From: Rhizobium sp. S152
GTDB taxonomy: Bacteria > Pseudomonadota > Alphaproteobacteria > Rhizobiales > Rhizobiaceae
Assembly: GCF_030380735.1 (NCBI RefSeq)
Contig: NZ_JAUDRZ010000002.1
Span: 248,001 to 312,000, forward strand
Length of the DNA stretch: 64,000 nt
Reading direction: 5' to 3'
Positions 19,669 through 27,886 of this stretch are shown piece after piece. The notes under the pieces are model-generated. The model was given only the letters and a program-made list of their open reading frames with translations. It did no database searches and was not told the origin of the DNA. A program made the position numbers and the translations under genes. Within the stretch, counting starts at the first letter, position 1; every line of letters begins with the position of its first letter.

Positions 19669-20273
19669 AGCGCTTCGATTGCATGACGGCGCTCGCCGCC
19701 CGCCTGAAGGACGAACTCGTCATCCTGTCGCTCGGCGGCAGCGTCGACGAATGGTACAACGCCGCTCCTCACATGCGTGAGGCCAGCCTCTTCCAGCAGC
19801 AGCTCGGCTGCGTCACGCCGCAGGCGTTCGGACTGGCGGCCGGGCTGCCGCACCGCCGCATCGTCTCGCTCGACACGGATGGGGGCATGATGTTCAACCT
19901 CGGCATCCTGGCGACGCTCGGAAACGAGCAGCCGAAGAACCTTCTGGTCGTCGTCTGGGACAACGAGATCTACCAGTCGATCGGCGGCCCGCCGACCCAT
20001 ACCGCCTTCGGCCGCGTCGATATCGCGGCGATCGCCCGGGGTTGCGGCGTCGAGAATGCCTATACGGCGCGTACTGTCGAGGAATTCGACGCGCACTGCG
20101 CCGCGGGGCTTGCCGCCGATGTCCCCTATGTCATCGTCGCCAAGGTCTCGGGCACGATGCAGCCGGATATCAAGCGCAAGCACAGCGACGGCCGCGAGGA
20201 CAAGTATATCTTCGTGCGCCATGTCGAGGCCACCGAAGGCATCGTCATCATGGGCCCGAGCGAGCACAACTAG
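19665..20273 (+). CDS. ThDP-dependent decarboxylase, beta (PP-domain) subunit, ComE-like
   Basis: 202 residues from the ATG at 19665, overlapping the alpha-subunit stop (ATGA). The ThDP/Mg2+-binding motif appears as LDTDGGMMFNLGILATLG continuing to VVVWDNEIYQSIGG, the usual GDG...NN signature in the variant seen in sulfopyruvate and phosphonopyruvate decarboxylases (DNE for NN). The product pairs with the alpha subunit to form the active site at the subunit interface. Its presence between the deaminase/LysR genes and the GMC oxidoreductase suggests the pathway produces a short 2-oxo acid, which is inference from context only. Confidence 0.88.
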   Translation: MKRFDCMTALAARLKDELVILSLGGSVDEWYNAAPHMREASLFQQQLGCVTPQAFGLAAGLPHRRIVSLDTDGGMMFNLGILATLGNEQPKNLLVVVWDNEIYQSIGGPPTHTAFGRVDIAAIARGCGVENAYTARTVEEFDAHCAAGLAADVPYVIVAKVSGTMQPDIKRKHSDGREDKYIFVRHVEATEGIVIMGPSEHN

Positions 20274-20287
20274 GAGCGCCGAAGCCG

Positions 20288-21850
20288 ATGTCCGTGCCGA
20301 TCGTACCCAGGAAACCCGTGGCGCGCGCCTACGACTATATCGTGGTCGGCGCGGGGTCCGGCGGGTGCGCGGTCGCCCGTCGCCTGATCGATGGCAGCGA
20401 CGCCACCGTTCTCGTCATCGAGGCCGGGCCCGCTGGCATCGGCATTCCGGAGATCGACAACCCCGCCGCCTGGGTGCCGCTTGGTCGCGGCACCTATGAC
20501 TGGGGATACGACTACGCACCGAACGCCGCTGTCAACGGTCGCACCATCGGCATTCCCCGCGGCAAGGTGCTCGGCGGATCGAGCAGCATCAACGCGATGA
20601 TGTGGTATCGCGGTGATCAGAGGGACTACGACGGCTGGGAAGCCGGCGGCGCCGAAGGCTGGTCGTTCAAGGATGTCCTGCCGTACTTTAAGCGATCAGA
20701 AGACTGGGAAGGCGGCGAGACGGAATGGCGTGGCGCGGGCGGCCCGCTGCGCATCGAGCGCAGTCCGTCGCTGCATCCGGTGGCGCAGGCGATGATCGAC
20801 GGATCCGGCGAACTCGGCATTCCCATCATCGACGACCCGAATGGCCCCGAGAACGAGGGCGCCAGCCGCGCGAACCTGAACATCGCCAACGGCCAGCGCT
20901 GGAGTTCCGCCCGAGGCTATCTCTGGCCCATCCTCTACAACGAGCGACTGACGATCCTGACCGATGCGCTGGCAATCGGTCTCGGCATCGAAAACGGCCG
21001 CTGCGTGTCGGTGCGTTATGTCGCTGAAGGCGACTTGCATGAGGTCAGGGCAACCAGCGGCGTTGTTCTGGCGCTCGGCGCGCTCGATACGCCACGCCTG
21101 CTGATGATGTCGGGGATCGGTAATCCGGCGGAACTGAAGCGGCTCGGCGTCGATGTCCATCTCGGATTGCCGGGTGTCGGGCAGAACCTTCAGGATCACC
21201 CGCTGGTTCAGGCCTGCGTCTTCCGCGCCAGCCGGCCGCTGGGTCCGCTCAGGGACAATGGCGGCGGTGCCGTCATCAACTGGAAGTCTTCGGCGTCCCT
21301 GCAGCAGCCCGATCTTCATGCCTTTCCGGTTCAGGGCAACAGCGCCGAGCCGCGTATCCGCGAACTCTACGATCTCTCCGGCGATGTCTTCTCGATCGGC
21401 TGCGGCCTGATGCGTTCGACAAGCGTCGGCTACATGCGGCTGCTGTCGGCGGCGCCCGGCGGGGCGATGGAAATCCAGCCGAACTATCTCGCCGAGAAAA
21501 GCGATCTCGACGCGCTGGTCATTGCCGTCGAAACGATGATGGAGCTTGCCGCGACCAGAAGCTATGCCGACTGGTTCGGCGGCTATGCCGCGCCCGCCCG
21601 CCGGCTCTCGCGGGCCGAGATCGTCGACTACATCAGGGACGCCTGCTCGACCTTCTTCCACGTCAGCGGCACCTGCAAGATGGGCAAGGACGACATGGCG
21701 GTGGTCGACAGCAGGCTGCGCGTTCAGGGCATCGAGGGGCTGACGATCGCGGATGCCTCGGTGATGCCGGTCATTCCCACCTGCCATACGCATGCGCCGG
21801 TGACGATGATCGGCGAACGCGCCGCCGACTTCCTGCTCGGAGCGGCTTGA
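20288..21850 (+). CDS. GMC family FAD-dependent oxidoreductase
   Basis: 520 residues from the ATG at 20288; the frame runs open upstream inside the preceding gene, so this start is chosen from the FAD-domain onset. FAD motif VVGAGSGGCAVARRL near residue 20, GMC signature GKVLGGSSSINAMMWYRG near 85, LALGALDTPRLLMMSGIG near 265, GVGQNLQDHP, and the C-terminal active-site region FHVSGTCKMG. In the last active-site motif the usual N-T-N-A-P reads H-T-H-A-P, giving a His-His rather than His-Asn pair. It oxidises an alcohol to an aldehyde; the substrate is unknown. It is 14 bp downstream of the ThDP beta subunit. Confidence 0.92.
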   Translation: MSVPIVPRKPVARAYDYIVVGAGSGGCAVARRLIDGSDATVLVIEAGPAGIGIPEIDNPAAWVPLGRGTYDWGYDYAPNAAVNGRTIGIPRGKVLGGSSSINAMMWYRGDQRDYDGWEAGGAEGWSFKDVLPYFKRSEDWEGGETEWRGAGGPLRIERSPSLHPVAQAMIDGSGELGIPIIDDPNGPENEGASRANLNIANGQRWSSARGYLWPILYNERLTILTDALAIGLGIENGRCVSVRYVAEGDLHEVRATSGVVLALGALDTPRLLMMSGIGNPAELKRLGVDVHLGLPGVGQNLQDHPLVQACVFRASRPLGPLRDNGGGAVINWKSSASLQQPDLHAFPVQGNSAEPRIRELYDLSGDVFSIGCGLMRSTSVGYMRLLSAAPGGAMEIQPNYLAEKSDLDALVIAVETMMELAATRSYADWFGGYAAPARRLSRAEIVDYIRDACSTFFHVSGTCKMGKDDMAVVDSRLRVQGIEGLTIADASVMPVIPTCHTHAPVTMIGERAADFLLGAA

Positions 21851-21893
21851 AACTTGCATGGTTGAAATGAATGCGAAGCGGAGTGGACAAGAC

Positions 21894-23270
21894 ATGACCG
21901 ACAGGCAGATCATCGCCGGCGACTATCTTCTGACGATGGACGCGGCAAACCGCGTCATCCCATCGGGCGCGGTCCTGATCGCGAACGGTCGGATCGAGGC
22001 GGTGGCTCCGCTTGATGCGCTTGCCGCGGCCAATCCCGATGTGACCGTGAAGCGGGTAGCCAATTCGGTGATCATGCCGGGCCTCGTCAACGCCCACGCC
22101 CATTCGGGCTTCCTGCGCGGCACGGCGGAGCACCTGCCGGTGTGGGACTGGCTGACGCTGCATATCAACCCGATGCACCGCGCGCTGCAGCCGCACGAGG
22201 CCGAAGCCGCGTCGTGGCTGTGTTATGCCGAATCCGTGCTTGGCGGCACCACGACCATTGTCGACATGTGGCGGTTCATGGAAGGCAGCGCGAAGGCCGC
22301 GAGCGCGATCGGCAACCGCCTCGTCGCCGTTCCCTATGTCGGCGAGCATCCCGAATACAGCTACTTCGACACGCTCGACATGAACCAGGCAATGATCGAG
22401 ACCTGGCATCGCAAGGCCGATGGCCGCATCAACGTCTGGGTCGGGCTCGAGCACCTGTTCTATGCCGACGAGGCCGGCCAGCGGCGTGCGATCGAACTCG
22501 CGAAGAAATACGACACCGGCTTTCATACACACTGCAGCGAAGCGGAGATCGAACTGGCGGAATTCGACAAGCGCTACGGCAAGCGGCCGATGTACGCGCT
22601 TGAAGACCTCGGTTTCTTCGAGACGCCGCGAACGATGATCGCGCATGGCGTCTGGCTCGACTCGGCGGAAGTCGAATTCATTTCCAAATACAATGTCTCC
22701 ATCGCCCACAACCCGGTGAGCAACATGAAACTGGCGAGCGGCATCGCGCTGGTCGGCGAGATGCTGGCGGCCGGCGTTCCCGTCGGGATCGGCACGGATG
22801 GCGAGAAGGAGAACAACAACTTCGACATGTTCGAGGAGATGAAGGTCGCCTCCCTGCTCGGCAAGTTGAAGGATCTCGACGCGGCGGCGATGGACAGCTG
22901 GGACGTGCTGCGCATGGCGACGATAACAGGCGCGAAGGCGATCGGCCTGGATCACGAGATCGGCTCCCTGGAAGTCGGCAAGCGCGCCGACCTGATCGCG
23001 GTGCGCACCGACACGCCGCGGATGACGCCGCTGTTCGGCGAGGGGCCGTATTTCAACCTGCAGCACAATCTGGTTCACGCCGTGCGCGGGGGCGATGTCA
23101 GCCTGACCATGGTGGAGGGCAGGGTCCTGGTCGAGGATGGCGTTCTCCAGACCGGCGACATGGCCGAGATCATCGCCGAAATCCACCGCATTGCACCGCC
23201 ACACTTCGCCCGCCGCGCCGCCTGGCTCGCCGAAAACCGCGAGGGCACGGCGCAGTGGACCAAGGCCTGA
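21894..23270 (+). CDS. Amidohydrolase / deaminase of the SAH-deaminase-TrzN-AtzB group
   Basis: 458 residues from the ATG at 21894, which has GGAG about 10 bases upstream; an ATG at 21858 is the longer alternative. Metal and catalytic residues appear in MPGLVNAHAHSGFLRGTA (HxH) near 60-75, GFHTHCSEAEIE, MIAHGVWLD and GIGTDGEKENNNFDMF. These features place it with aminohydrolases acting on N-heterocycles (S-adenosylhomocysteine/MTA deaminase, cytosine-type, TrzN/AtzB). With two other deaminases in the island, it is the third hydrolytic deaminase candidate for a purine or pterin-like ring. The true substrate cannot be read from sequence. Confidence 0.88.
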   Translation: MTDRQIIAGDYLLTMDAANRVIPSGAVLIANGRIEAVAPLDALAAANPDVTVKRVANSVIMPGLVNAHAHSGFLRGTAEHLPVWDWLTLHINPMHRALQPHEAEAASWLCYAESVLGGTTTIVDMWRFMEGSAKAASAIGNRLVAVPYVGEHPEYSYFDTLDMNQAMIETWHRKADGRINVWVGLEHLFYADEAGQRRAIELAKKYDTGFHTHCSEAEIELAEFDKRYGKRPMYALEDLGFFETPRTMIAHGVWLDSAEVEFISKYNVSIAHNPVSNMKLASGIALVGEMLAAGVPVGIGTDGEKENNNFDMFEEMKVASLLGKLKDLDAAAMDSWDVLRMATITGAKAIGLDHEIGSLEVGKRADLIAVRTDTPRMTPLFGEGPYFNLQHNLVHAVRGGDVSLTMVEGRVLVEDGVLQTGDMAEIIAEIHRIAPPHFARRAAWLAENREGTAQWTKA

Positions 23271-23280
23271 GGAGACATCC

Positions 23281-24150
23281 ATGGCAAAGACCACCGACAA
23301 GGCAGCATTGAACGAGTGGTACGCGGTCGAAACATCAGGCGATCTCACCGCGAAGCCTGTCCGCACGCGTCTGCTCGGACAGGATATCGAGCTCTTTCGC
23401 CGCGAGAGCGGCGAGGTCGTGGTGCGTGAGGTCGAGGCAGGCTGGCCGGTCGGGCCGGCCCTGCCGGTCGAGGAACGGTACGGCTGCATCTGGACGACGC
23501 TCGGCCACCCGAACAAGGGCATCTTCGACATTTCCGAAGCGCACGAGGCGGACCGGAGGTTCGTGCCCTGTGGCTGGGTGAAAATGCGCGCTTCGGGTCT
23601 GCGGGTCGTCGAAAACTTCCTCGACATGGCGCATTTCCCTTTCGTCCATGCCGATATTCTCGGCTCCGAACCACATACCGAAGTGCCCGGCTATCTGAGT
23701 GAGATCCGCCGTGACGTCGATGAGGTGTGGGCCACCAACTGTACCTTTTTCCAGCCGCGCATCGCCGCGACGGAAAGCGAAGGCGCCTTCGTGCAGCTGA
23801 CCTATCGCGTTCCGAGCCCCTTCGTGGTCATGCTCTACAGGGTATGTCCGACGGCCCCGGACCGCCTCGATGCCATCGCGCTATTCATCCAGCCGCTGGA
23901 AGAGGATCTTTGCCGCGCCCAGCCGGTGATGTATCTGGTCGACAGCTCCTCGACGCAGACCTCGCTGCTCAACTTCGAGCAGGTCATCTTCCTGCAGGAT
24001 CGCATCATCGTCGAGAACCAGCGCCCGTTGCTACTGCCTCTGGAGCCGCGTCAGGAAATCCCCACCCGCGCCGACAGCTCCTCGGTTGCCTACCGTCGAT
24101 GGCTCAAGGAGAAGGGCGTTCGCTTCGGGACGACGATGGGAGCGGGCTGA
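23281..24150 (+). CDS. Second Rieske-oxygenase catalytic subunit lacking the [2Fe-2S] domain, NdmC-like
   Basis: 289-residue paralogue of the 8642-9499 product; the two align along their full length and share runs such as ENFLDMAHFPFVH and PTRADxSSxAYRRWLKEKG. Iron-site residues are Asp115, His118, His123 and probably Asp240 (FLQDRIIVENQRP). The N-terminus again retains the flanking Rieske strands (NEWYAVET, RTRLLGQDIELFR, then LPVEERYGCIWTTLG), with the CxH/CxxH cluster segment missing between them. It sits between the amidohydrolase and the molybdenum hydroxylase. Two catalytic subunits sharing one Rieske partner suggest two substrates or two positions attacked on one ring system. Confidence 0.88.
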   Translation: MAKTTDKAALNEWYAVETSGDLTAKPVRTRLLGQDIELFRRESGEVVVREVEAGWPVGPALPVEERYGCIWTTLGHPNKGIFDISEAHEADRRFVPCGWVKMRASGLRVVENFLDMAHFPFVHADILGSEPHTEVPGYLSEIRRDVDEVWATNCTFFQPRIAATESEGAFVQLTYRVPSPFVVMLYRVCPTAPDRLDAIALFIQPLEEDLCRAQPVMYLVDSSSTQTSLLNFEQVIFLQDRIIVENQRPLLLPLEPRQEIPTRADSSSVAYRRWLKEKGVRFGTTMGAG

Positions 24151-24152
24151 GC

Positions 24153-27100
24153 ATGCGACCGTCGCTCGACGTGCTTCATCCCCGATCCGTCGACGATGCG
24201 CTGCGCATGATGGCTGATCGTGCCGACGCGCGTTTCGTCGCCGGCGGCACGGCCCTGCAGCTGGAATGGGCGAAGGGGATCGCCAAGCCACGGCATCTGA
24301 TCAACCTCGCGGGAATCGAGGGGTTGGCTGGCGTGTCGGAAGAGCCGGGCATCCTGCGCATCGGCGCTCTGACGCTGCTGGCGAACCTTTGTCGAAGCAG
24401 CCTCGTTGCCGATCGATCGCCGATACTGGCCGCGGCGGCGGCAACGGTAGCGGCTCCGTCCGTGCGCAATCTGGGCACAGTGGGCGGAAACATCGCGGGT
24501 CGATCGGGTTGCCTTTTGCCGGCACTGCTGGCCCTCGATGCCGAGTTGGAAATAATGACGGCGAGCGGCTCAAGACGTGAGGCGCTGGTCGCCTGGCTGC
24601 AGCGTGACCCGGGCGCCGCCGACATCATCGCGGCGGTGCGCATCGCATCTTTCGTTGGGGCATGCAGGTGGACGCACCGGAAGATCGGACTGCGTGCGGC
24701 ATTCACGCCAAGCGTCATCGGCGTCGCCGGCCTTCTTGAGCTCGACGGCGAAACGATCTTGAGCGCCCGCCTTGTCGTGGGTGGCGGCATCGTTACGCCT
24801 GCGCGGCTGCCAGAGGTGGAAGAGCGGCTGCGAGGAGCGCGATATCAGGCGATCGACTGGGAGGATGTCCGGGCCGCGCTTGCCGCCGGGATTTCCGCGC
24901 CCGAGGACGCCTTCCGTACGGCGCGCTATCGCAGCGCGGTCGCTGCCAACGCCTTGGCCTATGGCCTCGGCGGCCTTCCCCCGCACGGGAGAGTGGAGGC
25001 GCCGAAACAGATCGCCGGTCAGCCGCCGATGGGCGAGATCAGGATCGGGCATGTCGAGCAGCCGCAACGCTGGCATGTCCGTCCGGATATCGCGCCCAAG
25101 GTCTCCGGAACGCTGAGCTATCTCACCGACAGGCGCGAGCCCGGGATGCTGGTTGGCCGTATCCTGCGTGCCGGCCGGCCGCATGCCCGCATCATTTCGA
25201 TCGACACAAGCGCCGCCGAAGCCATGCCCGGCGTCGCTGCCGTGGTCACGCATCGCGATGTGCCCGGCCAGAACGCATTCGGCATCGTCGTGCAGGACCA
25301 GCCGGCCTTCTGCTTCGACAAGGTGCGCTATAGCGGCGATGTGGTGGCCGCCGTTGCGGCGGTGGATGCGACAACCGCCGAGGCGGCCCTTGCGGCGATC
25401 TACGTTGCTTACGAGCCGCTTGCCGTCGTCGACGATCCCGAACAGGCGCTGAGCGACGATGCGCCTGATGTCCATGCCGGCGGAAATCTACAGAGCGTCC
25501 TGCATTTCGCGAAGGGCGATATCGAAACCGGTTTTGCCGCCGCCGCGCATATCGTCGAGCGTACCTACACCACATCGCGGCAGATGCACGGCTTCATGGA
25601 AACAGAAGGCGGATATGCCAGCGTTGATGACGACGGGACGCTTGCCGTCTTCGTCGGCGGCCAGCATGGCGCGCGCGACCGGCTGCAGCTTTCGCGCATT
25701 CTCGGAATGCCGGAGGAGCTGATACGCGTGGTGACGAGCCCGACCGGCGGGGCGTTCGGCGGCAAGGATGAGCTCACGGTCCAGCCGGCGCTTGCGCTGC
25801 TTGCGATCAAGTCGGGGCGGCCGGTGCGCATGCAGCTGTCGCGTGCGGAATCGGTCGTGGCGGGCATACGCAGGCATCCGATGAAGATCCGCATGCGTAC
25901 GGCGTGCGACGCCGAAGGCCGGTTGCTGGCGCAGGAAGTGGATGTCTTGGCCGATGCGGGGGCCTATGCCTCGCTCGGGCCGGGCGTTCTGGAAACCGCG
26001 ATGGAACACGCCGCCGGTCCATATGTCATCGACAACGTCGCGACGCGGGGCCGCCTTGTCTACACCAACAACGGTGTGTGCGGCGCCTTCCGTGGCTTCG
26101 GGGCCAACCAGATGACTTATGCCATCGAGTGCCAGATGGACCTGCTGGCCGAGCTTTGCGGCCTGACGCCGATCGAGATCCGCCGCCGGAACCTGCGCCA
26201 GCCGGGCAGTCCGGGCTATCTGGGCCAGGTCGTGGCGCCTTCGGAGCGATTGTCGGAGATGCTGGCGGCCGCGGCGGCTGATCCCTTATGGCACCGCGCG
26301 GCCGACGGGGGTGGTCCGGAGGAGATCGTCGGCGTCGGGGTGGCGCTCAATTACCAGGGCAACGGTCTGGGGTCGGTGGTCCCCGATCCGGCAGGCGGAC
26401 GGTTGCGCCTGACGGAAGATGGAATGATCGAAGCTGCTTACGGTCTCGACGAGATGGGGCAGGGTCTCCTGACGTCGATCAAGGCGGCCGTCGCAAAAGC
26501 GCTTGGCTGCGCCCGCGACGATGTCCTTCCTGTGATCGGCGACACGAAGCTTGCGCCGGATTCCGGCTCGACGACGGCGTCTCGGGGCGGCTACGTCGTG
26601 TGGAGGGTTGCCGATATGGCGGGCCGAACATTCACACGGGAACTCCTGCAAGCGGCCTCGCAGCTTCTGCAAAGGCCGGCCGAGAGCCTGCGGCTGTCAT
26701 CGGGTGGTCTCGTCGACGCCCATAGCAACAGCGGAGAGCTGTTGCTCGGATACCGCGAGCTGGCGCAGTCGCTCGGTACCGACAAGCGCCCGTCCGTGAC
26801 CGTCGATTTCGCCTTCCCGAAGACGGACTACGACGCCGGCAACGCCCGCTATATCTTCGCCTTCGGCGCCTGTCTCGTGCGGGCGGCCGTCAACCGCGTC
26901 ACGGGCATGGTCCGCGTTCTCGATATTCACCAGCACACCGCCGCAGGGCCTGTCATCGATATCGCCGCCTATCTCGGGCAGATGGAAGGCGGGGCCGTTC
27001 AAGGACTTGGTTTTACGCTCACGGAAAACGCCGTAATGGTCGGTGGCGAATACGTGACCGCCAATCTCGACGGCTACATGCTGCCCGGCATACGCGACAC

Positions 27101-27299
27101 CGCGCAGCGGATTTCGGTGTTCGCGCTCGAGGATCTGGATGCCGGCGATGAACTCGGCCCGCGCGGCGCCGGCGAGCTCGGCATCGGCGCGATCACCCCG
27201 GCAATCGCCAACGCCGTCGCCGATGCGATTGGCTACAGGCCGCTGAAGATCCCGTTTGCCCCGGAAGGCATTCTCGATGCTCTGGGGAGAGGCCGATGA
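24153..27299 (+). CDS. Molybdenum hydroxylase with fused FAD and molybdopterin domains (xanthine dehydrogenase family)
   Basis: 1048 residues from the ATG at 24153. Residues ~1-270 are a CoxM/XdhA-type FAD domain: FVAGGTALQLEW near 30 and RNLGTVGGNIAGRSG near 110. From ~310 to the end is a CoxL/XdhB-type Moco domain: GTLSYLTDRREPGMLVGRIL, the PTGGAFGGKDE loop, GAFRGFGANQMTYA, and the catalytic Glu1008 in PRGAGELGIGA. Known xanthine dehydrogenases either fuse FeS-FAD-Moco or split FeS+FAD from Moco. Here FAD and Moco are joined and FeS is separate. The FeS gene follows with an ATGA overlap. Hydroxylation of xanthine, hypoxanthine or a methylated or related heterocycle is likely from context. 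A maturation factor (XdhC) is not in the window. Confidence 0.9.
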   Translation: MRPSLDVLHPRSVDDALRMMADRADARFVAGGTALQLEWAKGIAKPRHLINLAGIEGLAGVSEEPGILRIGALTLLANLCRSSLVADRSPILAAAAATVAAPSVRNLGTVGGNIAGRSGCLLPALLALDAELEIMTASGSRREALVAWLQRDPGAADIIAAVRIASFVGACRWTHRKIGLRAAFTPSVIGVAGLLELDGETILSARLVVGGGIVTPARLPEVEERLRGARYQAIDWEDVRAALAAGISAPEDAFRTARYRSAVAANALAYGLGGLPPHGRVEAPKQIAGQPPMGEIRIGHVEQPQRWHVRPDIAPKVSGTLSYLTDRREPGMLVGRILRAGRPHARIISIDTSAAEAMPGVAAVVTHRDVPGQNAFGIVVQDQPAFCFDKVRYSGDVVAAVAAVDATTAEAALAAIYVAYEPLAVVDDPEQALSDDAPDVHAGGNLQSVLHFAKGDIETGFAAAAHIVERTYTTSRQMHGFMETEGGYASVDDDGTLAVFVGGQHGARDRLQLSRILGMPEELIRVVTSPTGGAFGGKDELTVQPALALLAIKSGRPVRMQLSRAESVVAGIRRHPMKIRMRTACDAEGRLLAQEVDVLADAGAYASLGPGVLETAMEHAAGPYVIDNVATRGRLVYTNNGVCGAFRGFGANQMTYAIECQMDLLAELCGLTPIEIRRRNLRQPGSPGYLGQVVAPSERLSEMLAAAAADPLWHRAADGGGPEEIVGVGVALNYQGNGLGSVVPDPAGGRLRLTEDGMIEAAYGLDEMGQGLLTSIKAAVAKALGCARDDVLPVIGDTKLAPDSGSTTASRGGYVVWRVADMAGRTFTRELLQAASQLLQRPAESLRLSSGGLVDAHSNSGELLLGYRELAQSLGTDKRPSVTVDFAFPKTDYDAGNARYIFAFGACLVRAAVNRVTGMVRVLDIHQHTAAGPVIDIAAYLGQMEGGAVQGLGFTLTENAVMVGGEYVTANLDGYMLPGIRDTAQRISVFALEDLDAGDELGPRGAGELGIGAITPAIANAVADAIGYRPLKIPFAPEGILDALGRGR

Positions 27300-27886
27300 G
27301 CGACGCCGGGAACATCAAGGTTTCATTTCACCTCAACGGAACCGAGCGTCACCTTGAGGTTGCCCCGGAATATCGCCTCGCGGACATTCTGCGCAATGAT
27401 CTGTCATTGACGGCGAGCAAGACCGGGTGCGGCATTGGCCGGTGCGGCAGCTGCATGGTGCTGATGAACGGCCGGGCGGTGAACGGGTGCCTGCTCATGG
27501 CCTGGCAGCTGGAAGGCGCCGATATCGTCAGTCCGGAAGGGCTGGATGCATTTGCGACAGCGCGGATCGTGAAGGCAGCGCTGGTGGAGGAAAATGCGTT
27601 TCAGTGCGGCTACTGCGCGCCGGGTATCACCGCGACGCTGACGGCTCTCATTCTCGAACACCCGTTCGCCGGCGAGGCGGATATCATTGCAGCCCTGGAA
27701 GGCAATATCTGTCGCTGTACGGGCTATCATTCCATTATACGCGGGGCACTGGCCGCTGCCGAGCGATTGCGCGACCAACCCCATACCGGAGAGCATGCTT
27801 ATGACCTTGACCGTAGGATCAATCGAGCCGTCCAGCCAAGCCGCCAAGGCGTTCCTGTCGAGATCGCGCCAGAAGCTGCTGATTGA
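27296..27886 (+). CDS. Molybdenum hydroxylase [2Fe-2S] subunit
   Basis: 196-residue iron-sulfur subunit with both cluster motifs. The plant-ferredoxin-type cluster is CGIGRCGSC (Cys45, Cys50, Cys53) plus Cys65; the helical-domain cluster is CGYC (Cys104, Cys107) plus ICRCTGY (Cys139, Cys141). It partners the FAD-Moco fusion encoded just upstream (ATGA overlap). The conserved domain ends near residue 160; the remaining ~35 residues (from HTGEHAYDLD onward) are not typical and are read in the overlap with the next gene. That tail may be a recent extension after loss of an earlier stop. Confidence 0.92.
   Translation: MSDAGNIKVSFHLNGTERHLEVAPEYRLADILRNDLSLTASKTGCGIGRCGSCMVLMNGRAVNGCLLMAWQLEGADIVSPEGLDAFATARIVKAALVEENAFQCGYCAPGITATLTALILEHPFAGEADIIAALEGNICRCTGYHSIIRGALAAAERLRDQPHTGEHAYDLDRRINRAVQPSRQGVPVEIAPEAAD

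Noticed and set aside
20042..20287. Upstream extension of the GMC oxidoreductase frame
   Set aside because: It overlaps the ThDP beta-subunit gene and has no flavoprotein sequence. The FAD motif begins shortly after the ATG at 20288.
21771..23627. 618-codon minus-strand frame opposite the amidohydrolase
   Set aside because: Lacks any recognisable motif, while the plus-strand gene has a complete amidohydrolase metal site.
23727..24152. Upstream extension of the FAD-Moco gene into the second Rieske catalytic gene
   Set aside because: The frame is open, but the extension is Arg/Gly-rich shadow sequence. The FAD domain starts at the ATG at 24153, just after the catalytic gene's stop.
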